From positions 157,211-221,210 of the forward strand of contig DBQI01000065.1 in NCBI GenBank assembly GCA_002305165.1: DNA of 64,000 nt. Reading direction: 5' to 3'. Source of the stretch: Armatimonadetes bacterium UBA1398 (GTDB lineage: Bacteria; Armatimonadota; Zipacnadia; UBA1398). The position numbers and the translations under genes were made by a program. A model generated the notes under the pieces. It had not been told where the DNA came from and ran no database searches. It saw only the letters and a program-made list of their open reading frames with translations. Shown here in pieces: positions 62,207 to 64,000 of this stretch. The stretch's first letter is position 1. Each line of letters begins with the position of its first letter.

Positions 62207-62308
62207 GTGAAGGGCACGCGGTTGTGTCCCGAGTGTGAGACGCCGGTGCAGAGGTCGAGCGGGGCTGCTCTGGTAGCTGACGCTCGGGCGGGTTCTGAGG
62301 GCGGCTAG
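62207..62308 (+). CDS. Candidate 33-residue microprotein with CPEC motif
   Basis: A GTG at 62207, with GGGGAGG about nine bases upstream, opens a short frame reading MKGTRLCPECETPVQRSSG and ending in a Gly/Ala tail. The CPEC pair resembles half a zinc knuckle. It lies in the divergent gap between leuS and the tRNA gene. It may be chance; no homologue is known to me. Confidence 0.25.
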   Translation: MKGTRLCPECETPVQRSSGAALVADARAGSEGG

Positions 62309-62339
62309 GGTGCGTCGGGGGCTAGGAGGAGGGGGTGAG

Positions 62340-62415
62340 TGGTGGACCTGGGCGGGCTCGAACCGCCGACCTCATGAGTGCGATTCATGCGCTCTCCCAG
62401 CTGAGCTACAGGCCC
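62340..62415 (-). tRNA. tRNA-Ala (anticodon CGC)
   Basis: The minus strand folds as a full cloverleaf of 76 nt with the CCA end encoded. Acceptor GGGCCTG pairs with CAGGTCC and includes the G3-U70 wobble that identifies alanine tRNAs. The D stem is GCTC/GAGC, the anticodon stem CATGA/TCATG with loop ATCGCAC (anticodon CGC), and the T arm GGCGG-TTCGAGC-CCGCC. Confidence 0.96.
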
Positions 62416-62568
62416 ACTCGGACCTCGACACGCACGTGGTGACGTTACCATGGCGGGGTGCGGTGGTCAAGAGGCGCGTTGGCCGCTCAGAAGCCGTCAC
62501 CGTCGTAGGCGGGGTTGATCTCCCAGTACGCTCCCGACCCCATGCCTCCCCGCCCCACGTGCGGCGCG

Positions 62569-63348
62569 CTAACCGGCCAGCCCCACCCCGGACAGAAGCA
62601 GGCGCCACGCTTCGGCGGCCATCTCGGGCGCGGCCGCGACATCCACGATGAGGCTGCACGGGTAATGGAGAAGGACGCAGGGCCAGACGCTGCGTCCTCT
62701 CCAGGCCGTCACTCCCAGAGCGAGGCCCGCGAAGACCGACGCCAGGAACTCGGTAGGCACCTTGCCCGCATGGCCCATGGCGTACGGGATCATCTGGAAG
62801 ACGATGGCAGCGTGGGCTGGCATCTCCTTCGCGGCGAGGTTCAGCATGAAGCCTCGGAAGAAGAACTCGTTGGCGAAGATGACAGCCAGCATCACCGCCT
62901 GATGCAGGAGGAAGTACTCCGGCGAGTGGCGTGCCGCGGCCCAGTACGGGTAGAAGCCCTGGAAATCAGCGCGCCGCGTCGCGAACCAGATCCCTGGTGC
63001 GACGATCGCGCCGAAGACGAGGACATAGAGGATCCACCGTCTCGGGTTGCCGAGGCTCAAGCCCTGATCCCGGAGTGACAAGCGGAAGCCCCACCGCGCG
63101 ATCATCATGGGCAGGAGCACGAGGGCGATCAGATGAGCGAGGAGGTAGGTGATCTCGTGAGAGACCTCGAAGCCCGGTCGGCGACCGTAAGTGACCCACA
63201 TCGTGATAGCGAGCAGCAGACCGATGGTACCCGCGGCCCCTGCGGGTGAGATGAAGCACCGCAGCGCGAGCTGAAGGTCGTGTCGCGCCCCGCCATCACC
63301 CTCATCGTCATCGACAGTATCTGTGACCTCGGGTGGCATTTCAGCCAT
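62569..63348 (-). CDS. CPBP-family intramembrane protease-like protein
   Basis: A 259-residue membrane protein starting at ATG 63348 with GAGGTG upstream. An acidic N-terminus (DTVDDDEGDGG) precedes six to eight membrane helices. Motif 1 of the CPBP/Rce1 family normally reads EExxxR; here it is NEFFFRG, so the first Glu is replaced by Asn. The second-motif His may be the one in AMGHAGK, and HYPCSLIVD closes the family core. The changed first residue may affect activity. It faces the ACT-domain gene divergently. Confidence 0.82.
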   Translation of the reverse strand: MAEMPPEVTDTVDDDEGDGGARHDLQLALRCFISPAGAAGTIGLLLAITMWVTYGRRPGFEVSHEITYLLAHLIALVLLPMMIARWGFRLSLRDQGLSLGNPRRWILYVLVFGAIVAPGIWFATRRADFQGFYPYWAAARHSPEYFLLHQAVMLAVIFANEFFFRGFMLNLAAKEMPAHAAIVFQMIPYAMGHAGKVPTEFLASVFAGLALGVTAWRGRSVWPCVLLHYPCSLIVDVAAAPEMAAEAWRLLLSGVGLAG

Positions 63349-63484
63349 GGTCGCACCTCGCCATCTGAACGAGGTCGCAAAAAAGCAACCCTGTATACGC
63401 GATCGGGGAAGGGGAAACTGCGTATGCTTCCAAAATCCCCACAGTCTATGTGATATGCCCCAACGCAGTCTAGGGAGTGTAGGC

Positions 63485-64000
63485 ATGGCTTACAAGGTGT
63501 CGGAGGTACTAGCGTTCGACAGGAAGGTTGCCGATGCGCCCGGTGAGATGGCGAAGGCCCTCGCGCCCATCTCGGTGACTCGCGTCAACCTTCTTGGTGT
63601 GTGGGGTTGGAGCGAGGGATCTGTCGCGACGATCCGCATCTGTGTTCAGCGCGCGACGCCGACTCAGATCGCGGCGATCAAGGAGGCGGGCTTCGCCGAG
63701 GTCAGCGGCAAGGCGCTGTGCATCGAATGTAACAACCGGCCGGGAGTGGCACAGGCGATCGGCGCTACCGTGGGTGATGTCGGCGCGAGCATGAATGCCT
63801 TCGTTGGGCTGGCAGTTGGCAAGCAAGGCACTACTCTTGCGTTCTTCGGTGATGAGCGAGCGGCTCATGAGGCCAAACGGGCCATGAAAGGAACTGGGAG
63901 CAAGTTGACCACCGCTAAGAAGACCGCGAAGACGAGTACTGAGACGAAGAAGCCTGCTGCGGCGAAGAAACCCGCCGCCGCCAAGAAGCCTGCTGCGGCG
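63485..64000 (+). CDS. Tandem ACT-like domains fused to a Lys/Ala/Pro-rich tail (3' end outside window)
   Basis: From ATG 63485, with GGGAG upstream, a frame runs off the window after at least 172 codons. Residues about 1-65 and 70-135 look like two ACT-type regulatory folds (KVSEVLAFDRKVADAPGEMA, and ALCIECNNRPGVAQAIGATV, each the ligand-binding PGxxA pattern). After residue 140 it becomes a basic repeat (TAKKTAKTSTETKKPAAAKK, then AAAKKP units), as in histone H1-like and AlgP-like DNA-binding tails. Such a fusion would join small-molecule sensing to nucleic-acid binding. Confidence 0.75.
   Translation, partial: MAYKVSEVLAFDRKVADAPGEMAKALAPISVTRVNLLGVWGWSEGSVATIRICVQRATPTQIAAIKEAGFAEVSGKALCIECNNRPGVAQAIGATVGDVGASMNAFVGLAVGKQGTTLAFFGDERAAHEAKRAMKGTGSKLTTAKKTAKTSTETKKPAAAKKPAAAKKPAAA

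Overview
This is a GC-rich, gene-dense window from a diderm bacterium. The best clue to lineage is the type IV pilin-like protein at 48715..49347. It has the FTLIELLVV leader, followed by an FPVFAKAREKAR stretch and a C-terminal His/DG motif. This is the DUF1559 'H-X9-DG' pattern, which is common in Armatimonadota and Planctomycetota, and the KAREKARQTSC wording is most familiar from Armatimonadota. A uroporphyrinogen-decarboxylase-like paralogue, large secreted TIM-barrel glycosidases, and CdaA/YbbR plus a SpoIVB-type peptidase beside outer-membrane genes (TolC, MlaE) fit the same picture. The phylum assignment is inference. Genes are tightly packed, with many GTGA/ATGA stop-start overlaps and frequent GTG starts.

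Layout. 1-2.8 kb: surface polysaccharide genes (O-antigen ligase-like, glycosyltransferase) and a Trm112-like protein. 3-6.7 kb: an ECF-like sigma factor preceded by three small palindromes, then a divergent UroD-like/GH4 pair. 6.9-11.7 kb: cyclic-di-AMP synthase cdaA with its ybbR partner, convergent with lepA-hemW. 11.9-17.2 kb: small exported or redox proteins (ferredoxin, a mini CxxCH protein), a HAD phosphatase, a DsbD-like protein and two thioredoxins. 17.4-24 kb: a tripartite RND efflux operon. 24.3-29.2 kb: GNAT, rlmN, an unknown protein, then an ECF sigma factor, a zinc anti-sigma factor with an STN-like tail, and a membrane protein. 29.3-39.2 kb: a long minus-strand run (ABC-2 exporter, MlaE permease, SpoIVB-like peptidase, GH99-like protein, MazG, M48 peptidase). 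39.4-48.4 kb: a broken gene, two large secreted glycosidase-like proteins, RmuC and a LamG protein.

The most unusual part is 48.7-57.2 kb. A plus-strand cluster encodes a pseudopilin, a tetrapyrrole-methylase-fold protein with a signal peptide, an APC permease, a class I methyltransferase with an N-terminal signal or anchor, and an OmpR-type response regulator with no kinase beside it. Converging on it from the other strand is an array of four exported PepSY-like proteins with C-terminal membrane anchors. Their anchor-coding DNA is duplicated almost exactly (62-nt and roughly 57-nt repeats), and debris of at least one more copy is present. Two apparently exported methyltransferase-fold enzymes around one permease, next to a two-component regulator and a PepSY array, is the best candidate here for an undescribed system.

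57.7-64 kb: a multi-pass membrane protein, a truncated VWA-type fragment, an MBL-fold hydrolase, leuS, tRNA-Ala(CGC), a CPBP-family membrane protein, and a partial gene with ACT-like domains and a histone-H1-like Lys/Ala/Pro tail running off the end. No CRISPR array, rRNA, insertion sequence or integrase was seen.
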